This document shows, one piece after another, positions 54,101-63,666 of a stretch of DNA of 64,000 bases. Position 1 is the first letter of the stretch; each line of letters starts with the position of its first letter. The notes beneath the pieces were generated by a model. That model was given only the letters and a program-made list of their open reading frames with translations, had not been told where the DNA came from and searched no databases. Source of the stretch: a virus; IMG/VR virus record IMGVR_UViG_3300032092_000005, positions 1-64,000 of that record, one strand, 5' to 3'. A program made the translations under genes and the position numbers.

Positions 54101-54165
54101 TATAGTTGTATGAAGCAAAGAGAAACAGGTTCTGGACGGGGGTGCGAATCCCCCCACCTCCACCA
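54101..54165 (+). ncRNA. ssrA: tmRNA acceptor piece (3' half, encoded first)
   Basis: T-arm GGGGG-TGCGAAT-CCCCC followed by acceptor strand CACCTCC, A and an encoded CCA (54163-54165), preceded by GGTTCTGGAC as in the E. coli tmRNA 3' end. CACCTCC pairs fully with GGGGGTG at 54307-54313, the 5' end of the coding piece. 5' boundary estimated from the promoter. Confidence 0.88.
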
Positions 54166-54176
54166 AAAGTAAATAT

Positions 54177-54305
54177 ATGATTGATAAACCATTACCACCA
54201 GCAACAAAGTATTGGTGTGACTCATGCGGAACTTTAGAAAGTCCAGATAAACACAAAAATATTTTTTGTAAGTTGTTTAAATGGTTAGATAGTGTTTTCT
54301 TTTGA
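54177..54305 (+). CDS. Small Cys-containing ORF in the tmRNA intervening segment
   Basis: 42 residues, ATG 54177 to TGA 54305. PATKYWCDSCGTLESPDKHK, then IFC; three Cys could bind zinc. It fills the spacer between the two tmRNA pieces exactly. No good ribosome site, so it may be chance. Confidence 0.35.
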   Translation: MIDKPLPPATKYWCDSCGTLESPDKHKNIFCKLFKWLDSVFF

Positions 54306-54306
54306 T

Positions 54307-54470
54307 GGGGGTGCATAGTTTCGACAGGGCAAAGAGTAACAGAGTGGACAACTCACCAGAGTAGGTGTAAAAACTAAATCAAAGTAAACGCAAACGACTC
54401 ACAGTTCGCATTAGCAGCCTAAACGCCGCTTAGGGTTTCGATAGCTTTCCTCGTAACAGAATAAGCTATC
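54307..54470 (+). ncRNA. ssrA: tmRNA coding piece (5' half with proteolysis tag)
   Basis: Begins GGGGGTGCATAGTTTCGACA, the tmRNA 5' end with its acceptor strand and TTCGAC motif. GTAAACGCAAACGAC is the resume region; codons 54390-54422 encode ANDSQFALAA and TAA. CCTAA/TTAGG follows as helix 5, and GATAGCTT (54440-54447)/AAGCTATC (54463-54470) ends the piece. The tag's ALAA end is the ClpXP/ClpAP signal. Confidence 0.92.
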
Positions 54471-54496
54471 ACTTTTATTAACATGGAGATATACAT

Positions 54497-55531
54497 ATGA
54501 AAAAAACTGCGTTGATTACAGGCATTACTGGTCAAGACGGAAGTTATCTAGCTGAATTTTTACTAGAAAAGAATTATGAAGTTCATGGCATTGTTCGCAG
54601 ATCAAGCACTGGCGTAAACACTACCAACATTGATTCGATTAAAGATAAAGTGCATTTGCATTATGGTGATCTAAGTGATGCTGCTAATTTAGAAGCAATT
54701 GTTATGCGAGTAAAGCCAGATGAAATTTACAATCTAGCTGCACAAAGCCATGTTAGCGTTAGCTATGAATGTCCTACATACACAGGTGATGTAAATGCAC
54801 TGGGCGTGTTGAAAATTTTAGAAGCTGCTAAAAAACTTTGCACAGAAAAACGAGTTAAATTTTATCAAGCATCGACAAGCGAACTCTACGGATCAGTTAG
54901 AGAAACTCCGCAAACAGAAAGTACTCCATTCTATCCTAGAAGTCCATATGCAGTTGCAAAATTGTATGCATACTGGATCACTGTAAACTATCGTGAGAGC
55001 TACAACATGTTTGCGTGTAATGGTATTCTATTCAACCATGAAAGTCCACGTAGAGGACCAGAATTTGTTACAAGAAAAATTGTTCAAGGAATGATTAGAA
55101 CGCATCTTGGCATGCAAGACATATTGCAATTAGGCAATTTAAATGCATACAGAGACTGGGGTCATGCTAAAGATTATGTTCGTGCAATGTGGTCAATGCT
55201 TCAACAAGATACGCCAGATGACTATGTTCTTTCAAGTGAAGAGCAACATTCAGTAAAAGACTTCTGTAATGACGTTGCTAAATATCTTGGCTTTGAAATT
55301 GAGTGGCAAGGCACTGCTGAAGATGAAGTTGGCTTTAATAAGACAACAGGTAAAAAGATCATTGAAGTGAATAAGACTTTTTATAGACCTGCAGAAGTAC
55401 ATACACTTTTAGGGGACTGTACTAAAGCAAAGAAAATACTTAATTGGAAGCCAGAGTACACTTTTAAAGATTTAGTTTTTGAAATGTGTGATGTTGAAAT
55501 GAAAAGTTTGATTGGAGATAAAAATGAGTAA
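54497..55531 (+). CDS. gmd: GDP-mannose 4,6-dehydratase
   Basis: 344 residues. NAD(P) site [15 protein letters not shown], substrate motif [12 protein letters not shown] with the catalytic Thr/Ser and Glu, and [12 protein letters not shown] with the YxxxK pair, all typical of Gmd. Converts GDP-mannose to GDP-4-keto-6-deoxymannose. No fucose synthase follows; a C-methyltransferase does, so a branched or 6-deoxy sugar may be made. Starts the sugar cassette, ribosome site GGAG. Confidence 0.9.
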   Translation: MKKTALITGITGQDGSYLAEFLLEKNYEVHGIVRRSSTGVNTTNIDSIKDKVHLHYGDLSDAANLEAIVMRVKPDEIYNLAAQSHVSVSYECPTYTGDVNALGVLKILEAAKKLCTEKRVKFYQASTSELYGSVRETPQTESTPFYPRSPYAVAKLYAYWITVNYRESYNMFACNGILFNHESPRRGPEFVTRKIVQGMIRTHLGMQDILQLGNLNAYRDWGHAKDYVRAMWSMLQQDTPDDYVLSSEEQHSVKDFCNDVAKYLGFEIEWQGTAEDEVGFNKTTGKKIIEVNKTFYRPAEVHTLLGDCTKAKKILNWKPEYTFKDLVFEMCDVEMKSLIGDKNE

Positions 55532-56753
55532 TCTCGTATTAAAAATGGATGATCACTATGTTAGTGATTTTATTAAGAATGATAGTGACGGCGAAGGTCG
55601 TAAGAAATATAGTCTAGATTTGTATCAAGATAGTAGATTTGGTGCGGTACGTCTAGAAGGTATTGCACCAGCAGAAACTATGTGGGGTCAGTATTGGTAT
55701 AGAAGTGGTATCAATGCAAGCATGACTAAAGAATTGCAAGGCATTGTTGCAGAAGTAACATCAAGAGTTAAGACTAAAGATGGTGATATCTGGCTTGACA
55801 TTGCATGTAATGACGGCACACTATTGAAGAATGTTCCTGATAACATGATCAAACTTGGTATTGATCCATGTGATGATAGCTTCCATGCAGAAAGTTCTAA
55901 AGTAGCAACTAAGGTTGTTCAAGATTATTTCAGCTATGATGCATGGCAGAAAACAGGATTCGGACACACTAAAGCTAAAGTAATTACTTGCATTGCAATG
56001 TTCTATGACTTAGATGATCCAGTTCCATTCGTACAAGATTTACACAAAGTTCTTGATGACAATGGCACATTAGTGCTTCAAATGAGCTACACACCATTAA
56101 TGGTAAAACAACTTGCGTTTGACAATATCTGCCACGAACACGTTTACTACTATGACTTGAAGAGTATCACTAAACTCTTTGCTGAGAATGGATTCGTAGT
56201 TGTTGACTGTAGCATCAACGACACTAACGGTGGCAGCTTTAGAGTGTATCTCCAAAAGAATGTTGCAGAAGTTTCTAGCTTTGCTACAGCACCTTTGCGT
56301 GACGTATGTAACTTCAGAATTAATAGCATTCTCGCATATGAAAGAATGGAGAACGATATCTCTGATCCAGAAACATGGAATCTTTTCGGACGAAGACTCG
56401 CCAAACTAAAAACTAATGTTGTAACATTCATTGAACAGGCTATCAAAGATGGCAAGACTGTTTATGGTTATGGCGCAAGTACAAAGGGCAACACATTGCT
56501 TCAATACTTTGGATTAGATCACAGGCATATTACTGCTATTGCAGAACGTAGCCCATACAAATTCGGCATGAAGACTATCGGCACAAACATTCCAATTATC
56601 AGTGAAGAAGAAATGCGCCTTGCAAAACCAGACTACATGTTAGTATTGCCTTGGCACTTCATCGATGAATTCGAGAAGCGTGAACAAGAGTACTTAAAAG
56701 GCGGCGGCACATTCATTGTTCCTTGCCCAGCATTTAAATTGATCACGGGCTAA
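55524..56753 (+). CDS. SAM-dependent sugar C-methyltransferase
   Basis: 409 residues from ATG 55524 overlapping gmd. The SAM site [12 protein letters not shown] and the C-terminal domain ([33 protein letters not shown]) match NDP-keto-sugar C-methyltransferases (TylC3/Methyltransf_14 type). The usual N-terminal Cys zinc motif is not visible. Likely acts on the keto sugar from the Gmd step. Confidence 0.82.
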   Translation: MSNLVLKMDDHYVSDFIKNDSDGEGRKKYSLDLYQDSRFGAVRLEGIAPAETMWGQYWYRSGINASMTKELQGIVAEVTSRVKTKDGDIWLDIACNDGTLLKNVPDNMIKLGIDPCDDSFHAESSKVATKVVQDYFSYDAWQKTGFGHTKAKVITCIAMFYDLDDPVPFVQDLHKVLDDNGTLVLQMSYTPLMVKQLAFDNICHEHVYYYDLKSITKLFAENGFVVVDCSINDTNGGSFRVYLQKNVAEVSSFATAPLRDVCNFRINSILAYERMENDISDPETWNLFGRRLAKLKTNVVTFIEQAIKDGKTVYGYGASTKGNTLLQYFGLDHRHITAIAERSPYKFGMKTIGTNIPIISEEEMRLAKPDYMLVLPWHFIDEFEKREQEYLKGGGTFIVPCPAFKLITG

Positions 56754-56754
56754 T

Positions 56755-57393
56755 ATGTACAACATCATTACATCTGTCGGAAGACTAAAGAATATTCCAC
56801 TAATCAAGAACCACATTGAGCCACATAACATTAAGTGGCATGTGATTACTGATGAAGACATTGGATTTAGTTTAAAATTCATTGAGCCATGGATATCGAA
56901 TTATGTATGTCCAAATGATCGAGTAGCATTTTGGGCGAGGTGTCATGGCGCATTAAATTGGTTTATTGAAACTCAAGAAATCAATGATGATGAAATGTAT
57001 TGCTTCATGAATGATGATGATGGTTATGAGTCGGACTTCTTTTCTAAAGTTACTAATGTTATTTCGGAAGTAAAGTCTACTCATAGCGTTGACGTTGATG
57101 TAGTTATTGTCAGTATGAAAAGAGGAGATGCAACTCCCCACGATGCTGGTCCAGGTAGAGGTCACGGCACTAGTACGCTTTTTGCGCATCCTGATAATAT
57201 GAGAATTGGTAGTGTTGGACTTGAACAGATTGTTGTTAGAGGTAGAGTATTGAAAAACTATAGACTTGGTATGCATATTGCTGGTGATGGAGAAATGATC
57301 AGTAGAATCACTCAAGAGAATCCTGTCGCGTATGCGCAAGATGTATATGCATTATTTAATTATTTTGAACCTGGACGTTGGAGTAAAGTATGA
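56755..57393 (+). CDS. Putative GT-A glycosyltransferase
   Basis: 212 residues. WHVITDEDIG and CFMNDDDGYESDFF (DxD-like) suit a GT-A enzyme; GPGRGHGTSTLF and HIAGDGEMISR are further conserved-looking segments. Family not identified. Lies within the sugar cassette, overlapping the next gene by four bases. Confidence 0.6.
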   Translation: MYNIITSVGRLKNIPLIKNHIEPHNIKWHVITDEDIGFSLKFIEPWISNYVCPNDRVAFWARCHGALNWFIETQEINDDEMYCFMNDDDGYESDFFSKVTNVISEVKSTHSVDVDVVIVSMKRGDATPHDAGPGRGHGTSTLFAHPDNMRIGSVGLEQIVVRGRVLKNYRLGMHIAGDGEMISRITQENPVAYAQDVYALFNYFEPGRWSKV

Positions 57394-58361
57394 ACGGATT
57401 ATTCATTAACACTATAAAAGCTAGTTGTAGCATCTATAGCAGTGGACTAATGCTGCATCAATATCTTCAATCTTCTGAATGGAATTTAGACTATGTAGAG
57501 GTTGATAAACTGTCGGTCAATGATCTACATGAGGGAAAAATTGTTTCTGATAACTTATCTGAAGCTTATGATTTCTATATTTTTAACTATCATCCTTGGA
57601 CTATGCGACAAATGGCAGGAGTTGATGCATCACGACTATCAAAACTTCCTGGTAAAAAATATTCTATCATATTAGAAATGAATAAGAATGATGCATTCCC
57701 CAGTCACATAGGCATGAACAGATCAGGATTCGATGGATGCTTAATTATCGATCCGACATTTAAATCGGATGATCCAAAGCTTCATGCATTTCCTAGACCA
57801 ATTATAAATTGCTTACCTATGAAGAAGATAGAAGTTATTCCTGAAATTCCTATGATAGGTAGTTTTGGTTATGCAACAATAGACAAGAATTTTGAATTGA
57901 TTGTTCAACAAGCTTCTAAAGAATTCGAAAAAGCAATTGTAAGAATAAATTTACCAGTAGCACACTATGTTCCTAATGATGAATTTAATAAGATTAAGTT
58001 TGATTGTGAAAAGTATGTACGCCCCGGAATTGAATTGAGACTTACTAGAGATTACATGAGTGATAGTGACTTGGTCCAATGGTGTGGAGAAAATGATTTA
58101 AATTGTTTCATGTATAATAGAAATCTTACTGGTCTAGCAGCAACGCCAGATCAGAGTATAGCTTCAGGTGCGCCATTAGCAGTATCGGATAACACTACAT
58201 TTAGGCACTTGCATGACTACATTCGTCCATTCCCTGAGTGGACATTTAAAGACTCTATGTTAAAAAGTCAAGATGGAATTGCTAGAATGAGAGAAGCGTG
58301 GAGTAGTGAAGCTTGCGTTAACAGATTTAAAGAAATACATTTTAGCGGAGAAAATAAATGA
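57390..58361 (+). CDS. Glycosyltransferase-like protein, paralogue 1
   Basis: 323 residues. Shares layout with the next gene: an N-terminal segment with YNxHPW/YNWHYV, a central GSFGYATIDKNF / GTSGVGHDGKNI turn, and a C-terminal CFMYNRNLTGLAATPDQSIA that corresponds to LYMYNNYDCDGVSASVDKAL. This is the GT-B-like donor-site pattern. Sugar unknown. Confidence 0.6.
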   Translation: MNGLFINTIKASCSIYSSGLMLHQYLQSSEWNLDYVEVDKLSVNDLHEGKIVSDNLSEAYDFYIFNYHPWTMRQMAGVDASRLSKLPGKKYSIILEMNKNDAFPSHIGMNRSGFDGCLIIDPTFKSDDPKLHAFPRPIINCLPMKKIEVIPEIPMIGSFGYATIDKNFELIVQQASKEFEKAIVRINLPVAHYVPNDEFNKIKFDCEKYVRPGIELRLTRDYMSDSDLVQWCGENDLNCFMYNRNLTGLAATPDQSIASGAPLAVSDNTTFRHLHDYIRPFPEWTFKDSMLKSQDGIARMREAWSSEACVNRFKEIHFSGENK

Positions 58362-59305
58362 AACAGATTGCGCTAGTTAGTGGACCAGTACAAGCATGTG
58401 GTATTTTTTATTGGGGTAGTAATGTATATGATATATTAAAGAACAGCGAGAAGTATAAATTTTATTTTGTAACTGCATCAAGCTATCAAGAATTCTTAGC
58501 AAAGACACATGATGCCGATTTAATTATCTATAATTGGCATTATGTAACTATGCCATGGTGTACGACAGAAGTTTTTACGAATACTCTAAAACCCCAATTT
58601 TTAATTCATGGCCACACATTAAATTCGGAACTAATTGATTTCACTGGCATAGATGAATTCATTACCGTAGATCCGTCAATGAATTATGGACTTAAAAACT
58701 TTCATTCTGGTTATAGACCTATTGCATATTATGATGATATCGTGTATAATAAACCCAACAGCGTATTAAAGATAGGAACTAGTGGCGTAGGTCATGATGG
58801 CAAGAACATAAATTCGATGCTAAATTTGATCAACGAGCAGTTTGATGAACCAGTCATATTCAATATTCATTGGAGCTTAGGTGACTATGCTGGAGGCACT
58901 GCCGCCGGACTAGAACAGAAGTTGAATGCATTGAAATCATTAGCAAAGCCTAACGTAGAATTAAATTTTACTATAAAACGACTGTCGGAATATGATAACG
59001 TAAAATGGCTCAACAATAATGATATCAATCTATACATGTATAATAATTATGATTGTGATGGTGTAAGTGCTAGTGTAGATAAAGCATTAGCAGCAAAGAA
59101 GCCCATCGGCGTAAACACTACAGGATATTTTAGACACATCATATCAGACGAAATTAACATAGATAAAACACCCATTAAAAACATTATCAATAGTGGAATA
59201 GCTCCAATAGAAAAATATTATAATATGTGGAACCCTAAAACATTTTTAAAACAATACGAAGATATCTTTGATGAATTCTTCAAACGAGACTATGTTAAAA
59301 TTTGA
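58358..59305 (+). CDS. Glycosyltransferase-like protein, paralogue 2
   Basis: 315 residues, paralogous to the preceding gene (shared N-terminal SGPVQACGIFYWGSN-type start, central GTSGVGHDG and C-terminal LYMYNNYDCDGVSASVDKAL then PIGVN). Start overlaps the upstream stop (ATGA). Probably a GT-B-type enzyme adding a sugar to a shared glycan. Confidence 0.6.
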   Translation: MKQIALVSGPVQACGIFYWGSNVYDILKNSEKYKFYFVTASSYQEFLAKTHDADLIIYNWHYVTMPWCTTEVFTNTLKPQFLIHGHTLNSELIDFTGIDEFITVDPSMNYGLKNFHSGYRPIAYYDDIVYNKPNSVLKIGTSGVGHDGKNINSMLNLINEQFDEPVIFNIHWSLGDYAGGTAAGLEQKLNALKSLAKPNVELNFTIKRLSEYDNVKWLNNNDINLYMYNNYDCDGVSASVDKALAAKKPIGVNTTGYFRHIISDEINIDKTPIKNIINSGIAPIEKYYNMWNPKTFLKQYEDIFDEFFKRDYVKI

Positions 59306-60020
59306 TATCGTATTGCAGGGCGAATTCACACCCTTTACAAAAGTAATTATTGAGGAGTATCAAAAGCTTCCATTTGTAGAAAATATTATACTTTCCACAT
59401 ACGAAACTTCAGACATACCGAATGATGTAAACGTTATCTTCAACGAATTGGTTTTTCCTAGAGGATTAGGCAATCGCAATCTTCAAATCAATACATCAAA
59501 GAATGGACTATCATTAGTGCAAAGTAAATACTGCATTAAGATGAGAACGGATCAACTCATTAGAGACATGCCATTAATGTATGAGTACTGGAACAAAGAC
59601 AGAAGAGAAGATGGTAAAGTATTTGTTATGGGAATGTATAAAGCATTTCCATATCATCCCAGAGATCATGTATTTTGGGGTAGAACAGAAGACGTAGTAA
59701 ATGTATTTGATGTTCCCTTTGATATTGAAAGAGGCTCAAATCAAGATTATACATACAATACAAGAGCAGAAACCTATATTGGGCAGTATTATTATGCAAG
59801 ATTCGATTCATCTATATGGGATCATATAAACGATCCACTCACGTTCCTAGTTGATAGTGCAATAAGAAAAAATGAAGCACTTGAAAAAGATTATAAACTT
59901 AGAGATAGAGTTTTTGTTCCTTTTCCTAGAGTCAGCATGGCATGGCCTAAACATGGACTGAACGAATATCATTATCACATCGGACAAACGCTTACGGAGT
60001 ATTGGGGAAAAAATGATTAA
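59292..60020 (+). CDS. WavE-family glycan biosynthesis protein
   Basis: 242 residues from ATG 59292 (inside the end of the previous gene). FDIVLQGEFTPFTKVIIEEY, STYETSDIP and YCIKMRTDQLIRD fit the WavE lipopolysaccharide synthesis family. Suggests the cassette builds or alters a surface polysaccharide. Overlaps the next gene. Confidence 0.72.
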   Translation: MLKFDIVLQGEFTPFTKVIIEEYQKLPFVENIILSTYETSDIPNDVNVIFNELVFPRGLGNRNLQINTSKNGLSLVQSKYCIKMRTDQLIRDMPLMYEYWNKDRREDGKVFVMGMYKAFPYHPRDHVFWGRTEDVVNVFDVPFDIERGSNQDYTYNTRAETYIGQYYYARFDSSIWDHINDPLTFLVDSAIRKNEALEKDYKLRDRVFVPFPRVSMAWPKHGLNEYHYHIGQTLTEYWGKND

Positions 60021-60549
60021 ACTTATTCTTCTTGATGTTGATGGTGTAATGACAGATGGTAGAAAATACTACGACAAAGATGGCGCCGTCATACTTAAAA
60101 CATTTTGTGATAAAGACTGGACTGCAATCAAGCGATTCCGAGCGTTAGGAATTGAAGTTGCTTTTCTTTCTGGTGACGGCTTCAATGCAAATATTGCAAA
60201 AAATAGAAACATACCATTCTATCTAAATCGAAGTAATGGAAAACATTCTGATAAATTAGGATTTCTTCCTAAAATATGTGATGATTTTAATGTAGAAGCT
60301 GAAAATATTCTTTATGTTGGTGATGATATCTTTGATGTAAGAATTGCAAAAGCAGTAGGACATGCATATTGTCCATGTGATGCAGTATTTGATATGATAT
60401 ATGAATGTAAAATATTATCTCGAAATGGCGGTGATAATGTTATTGAAGCTTTATTTGAAGAGTTAACTGTAAATGAGTTAATTCCAAGTTATGATTTTGA
60501 TGGACATTTAGATGCAGTATATGAATTGGACGAGAAAGAGAAATTCTAA
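60013..60549 (+). CDS. KdsC-like HAD phosphatase
   Basis: 178 residues. LLDVDGVMTDG (HAD acids), FCDKDWTAIKRFRALGIEVA, LSGDGFNANI and YVGDDIFDV are in KdsC order. KdsC removes phosphate from Kdo-8-phosphate; related phosphatases act on acyl-nonulosonate or heptose phosphates. The C-terminal 35 residues are extra. Substrate unknown. Confidence 0.78.
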   Translation: MIKLILLDVDGVMTDGRKYYDKDGAVILKTFCDKDWTAIKRFRALGIEVAFLSGDGFNANIAKNRNIPFYLNRSNGKHSDKLGFLPKICDDFNVEAENILYVGDDIFDVRIAKAVGHAYCPCDAVFDMIYECKILSRNGGDNVIEALFEELTVNELIPSYDFDGHLDAVYELDEKEKF

Positions 60550-61205
60550 TGCATGACATAGCACTATATGGACATTTAGTATTTGATACAATTAATGATT
60601 ATTCAAAAACTGAAAACGAAATTGGTGGCATAGTAAATGTTTGGAAAGCATTAACTAGTTTCAACACGACATTAAAACTTTATGTTTGTCCAACAAATAT
60701 TGGCACATCAACTATTACAATCGATAAAGAAAATAGTCAACGCACTAGCGAATCACAATTAAATTCTATTGTAGTTAATGTAAAATGCGAACCAAGTATT
60801 ATCAGTCATATTGCATATATCAATTATATTGACGATTTAAGCTTTTTAGAAAATATAAAGTCGAATTTAATTTTTGCTGATGTATGTTCTGGTAAAGAGA
60901 TAGACAAAGAAGCATACAAATACTTAGATTATATTTTTGTATCAGAAGAAGATATAGGCATATTAAAAGATATTGAAGAGTTTGATGGCATAGTTATTAC
61001 ACATTCACCAATGAAGAGTTATGACAATAAAGGTAAGTTTTTTGTTCTTGATGAAGATAGATATATAAAAGGTGTAAACGTATTGGGTGCTGGAGATTAC
61101 TATGCAGCACGTTTCATGCATGAAAAGTTGCATCATAAATCGGATTATCAGTCTATGGTAGCTTCTCACATATCAACCACAAACTATTTGAAAAGTAAAT
61201 TATGA
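60549..61205 (+). CDS. Small PfkB-type sugar kinase
   Basis: 218 residues, short against about 300 for the family. LYGHLVFDTI and EIGGIVNVWKAL at the N-terminus, FADVCSGKEI centrally, and GVNVLGAGDYYAARFM with the catalytic Asp at the C-terminus. Likely phosphorylates a sugar or sugar phosphate, as HldE's kinase half does for heptose. Overlaps both neighbours. Confidence 0.72.
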   Translation: MHDIALYGHLVFDTINDYSKTENEIGGIVNVWKALTSFNTTLKLYVCPTNIGTSTITIDKENSQRTSESQLNSIVVNVKCEPSIISHIAYINYIDDLSFLENIKSNLIFADVCSGKEIDKEAYKYLDYIFVSEEDIGILKDIEEFDGIVITHSPMKSYDNKGKFFVLDEDRYIKGVNVLGAGDYYAARFMHEKLHHKSDYQSMVASHISTTNYLKSKL

Positions 61206-62362
61206 AAACAAATGTATTGGTACCTATGGCAGGTTTGGGTAGTCGCTTTCAAAAAGAAGGCTTTACTGTACCTAAACAATTAATTAATATTAAAGATAGA
61301 CAATTAATTGATATCTCATTAGACTGTTTAAATACTACAGACTGCAATTTAATTTTTATTATTCGTGATGACCATGTTTATAATTTTAGAATGGATGAAA
61401 TTCTAAGAATGAAATTTGGTGATGATATTAAAGTTGTTGTTCTAGATCACTTAACTAGAGGCTCGGTTGAAAGTTGCTTATATGCAGCCGAGTATATTGA
61501 TAATGATGCGCCTCTTGTTATTCATACATTAGATATCGAATTTAGTCCAGTATTTGATCCAAAAACTGTTGGTGAAATCATTGATGCTGATGGCGTATTA
61601 TTAACATTCAAATCAAATAGTGCAAATTATAGTTATGCTAAATTAGATAAAGATGGTTATTACGTAACTGAAACTGCTGAAAAGAAAGCAATTAGTTCTG
61701 ATGCGTGCGTAGGTATTTATGGATTCAAACGCGGATCAGATTTTTGTAATTATGCAAGAAAAATGATTGAAAACGATATTCGTACAAACAATGAATTTTA
61801 TATTGCACCACTATACAATCTTTTAATTAATAATGGACTTAAGATTATTACAGTACCAGTAGAAAAAATGCATGTATTTGGTACGCCTGATGAATTTAGA
61901 TTTTATAAAAAGAATGTCATGAAGCGTTTTGGTGATAAGCCTGTTGCTTTATGTAGCGACCATTCTGGGTTTGAAGCTAAAGAATTATTTAAATCTATTT
62001 TGAGTGATATGGATGTACCGTATATTGATTATGGAACTGTTGTTAATCGTGACTGCAATTACAAAGACTTTATTAGTCAAGCAGTTAAAGGAATAGAAGA
62101 TGGTGATTGTGACTTTGCATTTAGTTTCTGTAGAACTGGTCAGGGTGTAAATATATGTGCAAACAAATATAAAGGAATTCGTTCTGCATTGATCTATGAT
62201 AATAATGCTATGGAAATGGCAATACGCCATAACTGCGCAAACTTCTTTGCTATACCTGCAATAAATGCTACAGTAGAAAACTTACAAGAGTATATTGAAA
62301 TTGGATTTCAGCATTCATTTGATGGAGGCAGACACCAAATTAGAATACAGGAACTTGAATGA
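61202..62362 (+). CDS. Sugar nucleotidyltransferase fused to an RpiB-like isomerase
   Basis: Residues 1-235: VLVPMAGLGSRFQKEGF and PKQLI (nucleotide-binding), DHLTRGSVESCLYAAEY, a HTLDIEF acidic motif. Residues about 240-380: ALCSDHSGFEAKELFKSIL, DYGTVVNRDCNYKDFI, SFCRTGQGVNICANKYKGIR and DGGRHQIR match RpiB/LacAB isomerases. One protein may isomerise and activate the same sugar, an arrangement I do not recall as standard. Confidence 0.78.
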   Translation: MKTNVLVPMAGLGSRFQKEGFTVPKQLINIKDRQLIDISLDCLNTTDCNLIFIIRDDHVYNFRMDEILRMKFGDDIKVVVLDHLTRGSVESCLYAAEYIDNDAPLVIHTLDIEFSPVFDPKTVGEIIDADGVLLTFKSNSANYSYAKLDKDGYYVTETAEKKAISSDACVGIYGFKRGSDFCNYARKMIENDIRTNNEFYIAPLYNLLINNGLKIITVPVEKMHVFGTPDEFRFYKKNVMKRFGDKPVALCSDHSGFEAKELFKSILSDMDVPYIDYGTVVNRDCNYKDFISQAVKGIEDGDCDFAFSFCRTGQGVNICANKYKGIRSALIYDNNAMEMAIRHNCANFFAIPAINATVENLQEYIEIGFQHSFDGGRHQIRIQELE

Positions 62363-62688
62363 AAGTATCAAACATAAATGATTATGTAAAAGGATGGTTT
62401 GTAGGAGACTTTAATCCATCTATTTTTAATAATTCATTTTTTGAGGTCGGTCACCACAAACACAGAAAAGGTGAAGACACATTTCCACACTATCATAAAG
62501 TCACAACAGAACTTAACTACATTGTCCGAGGAGAACTTATTGTATCCAGCAAACATCTCAAAGAAGGTGATATGTGGACATACGAAAAGAATGAAGTTTC
62601 TGATGTAGAATTTTTAACTGATGTTGAATTGATAGTAATTCGTTGGCCCAGCATACCGAGTGATAAATATGAAATTAATTGCACATAG
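62359..62688 (+). CDS. Cupin protein
   Basis: 109 residues: a single cupin barrel with FPHYHKVTTELNYIVRGEL (metal His and Glu) and GDMWTYEKNEV. Perhaps a sugar epimerase/isomerase or sensor in the cassette. Overlaps the next gene. Confidence 0.65.
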   Translation: MKVSNINDYVKGWFVGDFNPSIFNNSFFEVGHHKHRKGEDTFPHYHKVTTELNYIVRGELIVSSKHLKEGDMWTYEKNEVSDVEFLTDVELIVIRWPSIPSDKYEINCT

Positions 62689-63115
62689 AGGACTACTTAA
62701 TGGTCCAGATGTTAACCTTGAGAATCGTCCCGAACAAATTGAATTGGCACTGTCTCTAGGATTTGATTGTGAAATTGATCTTTGGTTAGTTAATTCTGAA
62801 TTTTATTTAGGACACGATAGACCAGACTATGCAGTTGATAAATCATTCTTAAATAATTTTGGACTGTGGATACATGCCAAAAATTTATCGGCATTACGTT
62901 GGCTAACTGATACCACCGGGCTGTGCTATTTCTGGCATGAAAAAGACCAATTCACTTTAACAAGCAATAAATTTATCTGGACTTATCCAGGCAAAGAACT
63001 AACTCAACGTAGCATAGCAGTTCTACCAGAATTGCTTGATCCTGAATTTAAAAATCTACCAACCAACTGTTTTGGTATATGTTCAGATTACGTAGAAAAA
63101 ATGCAGTCTAAATAA
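62669..63115 (+). CDS. GDPD-like phosphodiesterase domain protein
   Basis: 148 residues from ATG 62669. AHRGLLNGPDVNLENRPEQI then GFDCEIDLW reproduces the HRG...ENxxE...ExDxx metal site of glycerophosphodiester phosphodiesterases. It is roughly half the usual length, so it may be a reduced enzyme acting on a glycan-linked phosphate. A TCCACC/GGTGGA hairpin follows. Confidence 0.68.
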   Translation: MKLIAHRGLLNGPDVNLENRPEQIELALSLGFDCEIDLWLVNSEFYLGHDRPDYAVDKSFLNNFGLWIHAKNLSALRWLTDTTGLCYFWHEKDQFTLTSNKFIWTYPGKELTQRSIAVLPELLDPEFKNLPTNCFGICSDYVEKMQSK

Positions 63116-63164
63116 ATGTCCACCCTGCGGTGGATATTTCAAAACCACAACGAAAGGAAATGAT

Positions 63165-63653
63165 ATGAAAGCTATCATGGCTTTACTATCTTCATTATTT
63201 TTGTGTGTACTAATGGCATCATCAAGCTATGCCAACACAAATGCAATTAAATTATCAGCAGACTCAAGCAAGTCTGACGTATATTGGATGGCAATGAACA
63301 TCTATTACGAAGCAGGCAATCAACCACTAATCGGAAAGATTGCAGTTGGTGTAGTCACACTGAACAGGCTTCACGACAAACGTTTTCCAAAAAACATCCG
63401 TGACGTAGTTACTCAACCATCACAGTTTTCTTGGTACTCAGCTAAGAGTGCAGCGCCACCTGCCAATAACAAAATGTGGAAAGAATCGTATCGTGTCGCT
63501 AGTTTGCTATTGACAAAAGCTGCTGGAAATGATATAATAGATATTCTCGAAGGTGCAACACATTTTCATGCTAACAACATAAAACCTATCTGGGTTAGTA
63601 CTGTCACTAAGATTGCGACTATTGAAGGTCACACATTCTATCGAATGAAATAA
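63165..63653 (+). CDS. Secreted SleB-like cell-wall hydrolase
   Basis: 162 residues. Signal peptide cut near SYA/NT, then WMAMNIYYEAGNQPLIGKIA with the catalytic Glu, VTLNRLHDKRFP and QFSWYS, and HFHANNIKPIW: the Hydrolase_2 (SleB lytic transglycosylase) family. A second muralytic enzyme beside the GH19 endolysin, possibly for cell-wall entry or lysis. Confidence 0.82.
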   Translation: MKAIMALLSSLFLCVLMASSSYANTNAIKLSADSSKSDVYWMAMNIYYEAGNQPLIGKIAVGVVTLNRLHDKRFPKNIRDVVTQPSQFSWYSAKSAAPPANNKMWKESYRVASLLLTKAAGNDIIDILEGATHFHANNIKPIWVSTVTKIATIEGHTFYRMK

Positions 63654-63666
63654 AAAGGAATTAATT

